In this document: piece by piece, positions 61,518-64,000 of the stretch | How the letters are laid out: the number at the start of each line of letters is the position of its first letter | Numbering within the stretch: the first letter of the stretch is position 1 | Source: JAENVU01 sp038250905 | Lineage (GTDB): Bacteria > Actinomycetota > Acidimicrobiia > IMCC26256 > JAENVU01 | Direction: 5' to 3' | Length of the DNA: 64,000 nucleotides | Assembly (NCBI GenBank): GCA_038250905.1 | Contig: JBBSBV010000022.1 | Coordinates: forward strand, 1-64,000 | Translations under genes and position numbers: made by a program | Notes under the pieces: generated by a model | The model's input: only the letters and a program-made list of their open reading frames with translations | The model's database searches: none | Told to the model about the DNA's origin: nothing

Positions 61518-62957
61518 TCAGCCGGCGTCGAGCGGCAGCCGGCACTCGAGCCGGGTTCCCCCGTCCGGATCTGACCTGAGCTCCAGGCCCCCCCCGAGTC
61601 CACGCGTCCGCTCCGTCATGTTGGCGATCCCGTGACCGGTGCCGTCGTCCGCACGAAGTCCGCAACCGTCGTCCACCACCCGGATGATCAGGTCGTCGTG
61701 GGCGAGCACGGTGATCTCCACGCTGGATGCCTCGGCGTGGCGGGCGACGTTGGAGAGCGCCTCCCGCAGGATCGCGACCGCGTTCGCCATCGTCGTCTCG
61801 CCCAACGTCTCGAGCGGTCCGTCGAGGTACACGTGGGGCGGGAAGCCGAGGTGTTGCCGTTGCTCGTCGATCACCGCCATCAGCCGCTCGCGGAACCCGG
61901 CGGTATCAGTCGGGTGCTGCAGCCCGAAGATGGTGGTGCGAATCTCCGAGATGGTCGCGTCGAGCGCGTCGACGATGCCCGACGCGCGGTCGGCGAGCGC
62001 CGGGTCCGAGAGGCGGGCGTGGAGCGACTGCGCCGTCATCCCCGCGGCGAACAGCCGTTGGATGACCAGGTCGTGCAGGTCGCGGGCGATGCGTTCCCGA
62101 TCTTCGAGAATCTGGAGTTCGCGATCCCGCTCCCGCTCGCGCGCCTCGAAGTCCAGTCGGTCGCCGATGTCGCGTGCGATCGCCACGACGGTCGGCGACG
62201 GGTCGCGGTCGTCGACCGTCAGCGCCTGGATCACGATCTCGACGGGGATGTCGCGGCCGTCCTTCCGGCGCAAGGTCGTGGTCTGCGTGAGCAGCGATCC
62301 CGCATTGGGATCGAGGGTGTCGAGCAGCGTCCGGAAAGCGGCGCCACTGAGCTCGGGGGTGAGGTCCGGCAACGTCATCGTGTTCAGCTCAGCCGCCGAG
62401 TACCCCACCTGTGCGACCGCGCCCTGGTTCACGTAGCCGAGGCGCGGATCGGACCTCGAGAAGATGTAGACCGCGTCGTTGGTGGCGTCGAGCACCTGCT
62501 GGATCCGACGGGCATGCGCCTCGATCGCGATCCGTTCGGTGATGTCACGGATCGCCGCGACGACCTGCAGCGTCGCACCGGTCCAGATCGGACTCAGGCT
62601 GATCTCGACGGGGAACTCGGTGCCGTCACGTCGTCGCCCGTACAGCAGAGTGCGTGCGCCCATCGCCCGCGGCCGTGCGTCGGCCCGGTACTGCGCGCGG
62701 TGGCTCTCGTGCCCGGGGCGGAACTGGTCGGGGACGAGACATTCCACGGGCTGCCCGAGCAACTCCGCCCGCGAGTAGCCGAACAGTTCCTCCACCCGGG
62801 TGTTCACCAGTTGGATCGCGCCCTGGTCGTCGGCGACGATGATGCCGTCGGGTGCGGCATCGACCACCTGCCGGATCATCGCGTCGTCGAGTTCGTCACA
62901 GGGCACGTCCGCATCGGTGAGACCGCGATCGGTCTCGAAGTCGATTTCGCCCTGCAT
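61518..62957 (-). CDS. PAS-domain sensor histidine kinase (NarX/DosS-like HisKA_3 type)
   Basis: A 479-residue cytoplasmic kinase. Two PAS domains (about 30-140 and 150-265; GYSRAELLGQP and GYSAAELNTM) precede a HisKA_3 dimerisation domain with H295 in RERIARDLHD and an HATPase_c domain (about 375-475; ILREALSNVARHAEAS, GHGIANMTERTRGLGG). No transmembrane segment, so it senses an intracellular cue via PAS. Likely partner: the NarL-type regulator beginning at 63867 at the window end. Confidence 0.93.
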   Translation of the reverse strand: MQGEIDFETDRGLTDADVPCDELDDAMIRQVVDAAPDGIIVADDQGAIQLVNTRVEELFGYSRAELLGQPVECLVPDQFRPGHESHRAQYRADARPRAMGARTLLYGRRRDGTEFPVEISLSPIWTGATLQVVAAIRDITERIAIEAHARRIQQVLDATNDAVYIFSRSDPRLGYVNQGAVAQVGYSAAELNTMTLPDLTPELSGAAFRTLLDTLDPNAGSLLTQTTTLRRKDGRDIPVEIVIQALTVDDRDPSPTVVAIARDIGDRLDFEARERERDRELQILEDRERIARDLHDLVIQRLFAAGMTAQSLHARLSDPALADRASGIVDALDATISEIRTTIFGLQHPTDTAGFRERLMAVIDEQRQHLGFPPHVYLDGPLETLGETTMANAVAILREALSNVARHAEASSVEITVLAHDDLIIRVVDDGCGLRADDGTGHGIANMTERTRGLGGGLELRSDPDGGTRLECRLPLDAG

Positions 62958-63109
62958 GGATGCCCTCGCCGCGTTGCTGATCGCCGCCGGTCGGAAACCA
63001 GTGTGGCAACCGCGACCGGCGCGGACAAGCCCGGACCATGACGAGGTCCGGCCACGCCCCACCCCTCGTTCGGGCGTGACCGTCCCCCGTCATGGTCGGG
63101 CCCATCGGA

Positions 63110-63727
63110 TCAGGCCGGAGTCCCGTTTCGTTCTTCGCAGCTGATGTCGATGCCGTTGGCGTACGGGTCGTAGGCCCGCAGCCCGCCGGTAATCCGCACC
63201 GCCGCCATCCGGCGGATCGGCTGCGGGATCGCGGGATCGACCCGCACCCGCACCTCGAGGCGACCGTCGGTGCGACAGACCGACACGTCCCCCTGGCCGG
63301 CATCGAAACCGTGCAACACGAGCAATTCGTCGAGCGCGGCCTGCGCACAGTTGGAATGACCGGCTTGCGGCCCCCGCGCGACGGTCTCGCACGCGGCCAC
63401 GACGTCCTCCGTCGGGGCGACCGCACCGAGTGGCTCGAACGGGTTCATGAGCGACTGGCCCGACACGACCACCGGGACCCGGCGCCGAAGTGCGCAGACC
63501 ACCCCGTCCTCGATCGGACTCGGCTGCACGCGCGGATGATCCCTGACCGTGACCACGACGTCGATCGGGGCAGTTTCCAGGGGGCACGCGCCTGATGCCA
63601 GCCCGACGCACGGGAAGGGCCGATCGCCGACCTCGTGACAACGGTGGACGTGGTGTCCCGCGTGTTCCAGGTCGCTGATCGCCACTCGGGCTGCGCCTGG
63701 GCTCGATTCCATCACGAGTACATGCAT
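63110..63727 (-). CDS. Degenerate receiver-like (pseudo-response regulator) protein
   Basis: A 205-residue protein. Residues 1-115 follow the layout of a response-regulator receiver (MHVLVMESSPGAARVAISDL; PIDVVVTVRDHP; RVPVVVSGQSL), but the acidic pocket reads ESS rather than DD/ED and the phospho-Asp position reads T, so it should not be phosphorylated. The C-terminal part is unrecognised. A strong GGAGGAGGTG ribosome site precedes the ATG. It sits between the kinase and the regulator. Confidence 0.7.
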   Translation of the reverse strand: MHVLVMESSPGAARVAISDLEHAGHHVHRCHEVGDRPFPCVGLASGACPLETAPIDVVVTVRDHPRVQPSPIEDGVVCALRRRVPVVVSGQSLMNPFEPLGAVAPTEDVVAACETVARGPQAGHSNCAQAALDELLVLHGFDAGQGDVSVCRTDGRLEVRVRVDPAIPQPIRRMAAVRITGGLRAYDPYANGIDISCEERNGTPA

Positions 63728-63866
63728 GGCTGCACCTCCTCCTCGGATCGTGACGGGTTGCGATCTCACCGAGGAGGGCCCTCCGCACCCAGTCCCTGGG
63801 ACTTTGTACCCTGAGGCCCCGCGCCGTTCGCCCCCGCGGCGTGGCCCGGAGTCATACGCTGCCCCG

Positions 63867-64000
63867 ATGGCCGACAAGCTGACCCGGGTGTTCCTCCTCG
63901 ACGACCACGAGATCGTGCGGCGCGGGGTACGTGACCTGCTGGAGAGTTCCGGCCGGATCGAAGTCGTCGGCGAAGCGGGCACCGTGGCCGAGGCCCTCTC
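63867..64000 (+). CDS. NarL/LuxR-type response regulator (5' end only)
   Basis: Only the first 44 residues are in the window: MADKLTRVFLLDDHEIVRRG, with the acidic DD at 11-12, begins a NarL-type receiver domain. Leaderless: TACGCT (63855-63860) + 6 bases + ATG. Divergent from the pseudo-receiver gene and probably the output partner of the PAS kinase. Confidence 0.9.
   Translation, partial: MADKLTRVFLLDDHEIVRRGVRDLLESSGRIEVVGEAGTVAEAL

Noticed and set aside
1..64000. CRISPR arrays, tRNA/rRNA genes, transposases, prophage genes
   Set aside because: No regularly spaced repeats, no tRNA-like sequence and no recombinase or phage protein were recognised; gaps are mostly too short to hold them.

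Overview
This is a gap-free, gene-dense 64 kb stretch of very GC-rich DNA (roughly 70% by eye). It looks like a chromosome segment of a free-living member of the Actinomycetota, and the Acidimicrobiia are my best guess. The reasons are the F420-type oxidoreductases, the Thr-rich linkers on exported proteins, GTG starts, many acyl-CoA/enoyl-CoA enzymes, and a strong leaderless-gene signature. The species assignment is inference. The first ~135 bases are homopolymer-rich and look like a contig edge. I see no rRNA, tRNA, CRISPR array, prophage or transposase.

Layout. 0.2-5.8 kb is a vitamin B12 locus: a cobalamin riboswitch in front of an exported DUF4430-type protein and a DNA methyltransferase, and, in the opposite direction, a three-gene ECF transporter (EcfT, fused double ATPase, S component). 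The two sides share one 7-bp stretch as overlapping -10 boxes. 5.8-9.6 kb: an SDR, an alpha/beta hydrolase, and an autoregulated TetR gene coupled to a GT-C glycosyltransferase. 9.6-15.2 kb: a pair of heterodimer-type ABC exporters and an aberrant FtsH-like protease. 15.3-24.5 kb: a small DUF4395 membrane protein, an MBL/flavin reductase/RmlC-like operon, an ABC-2 exporter, a hydrolase, an SDR, and an MMPL exporter with a divergent TetR. 24.5-29.8 kb: CDF metal exporter, DUF305 protein, MaoC-like hydratase, pirin, lipoprotein, GT-C mannosyltransferase. 29.9-38.3 kb: two acyl-CoA dehydrogenases, a DrrAB-type exporter, an ABC exporter, a DUF459/SGNH hydrolase, UspA. 38.4-46.7 kb: acetyltransferases, a DedA-like protein, a SolA-like oxidase, a CitE-like lyase, an HD and an MBL protein on a symmetric divergent promoter, and an AbiEi/DUF559 gene bracketed by inverted copies of a 51-bp repeat. 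46.7-53.3 kb: NlpC/P60 endopeptidase, SelD, an LPXTG surface protein, an esterase-thioredoxin fusion, an LLM oxidoreductase, and a sigma/anti-sigma pair. 53.4-61.5 kb: HAD, histidine phosphatase and enoyl-CoA hydratase operon, a CBS-citrate synthase fusion, a second hydratase with TetR, ModBC, and a hydrolase. 61.5-64 kb: a PAS histidine kinase, a degenerate receiver protein, and the start of a response regulator.

Expression. At least 18 genes start exactly 6-7 bases after a TANNNT (or close) -10 box, so leaderless translation appears common; it also fixes many start codons. Two genes (selD and the sigma factor) have no usable ATG/GTG/TTG but have an in-frame CTG overlapping the upstream stop as CTGA. 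One ABC gene appears to start at an ATC, 6 bases after a -10 box.

The strongest candidates for a second look are the bidirectional B12 locus, the CTG starts, the repeat-bracketed DUF559 gene, the esterase-thioredoxin fusion and the pseudo-receiver in the two-component cluster.
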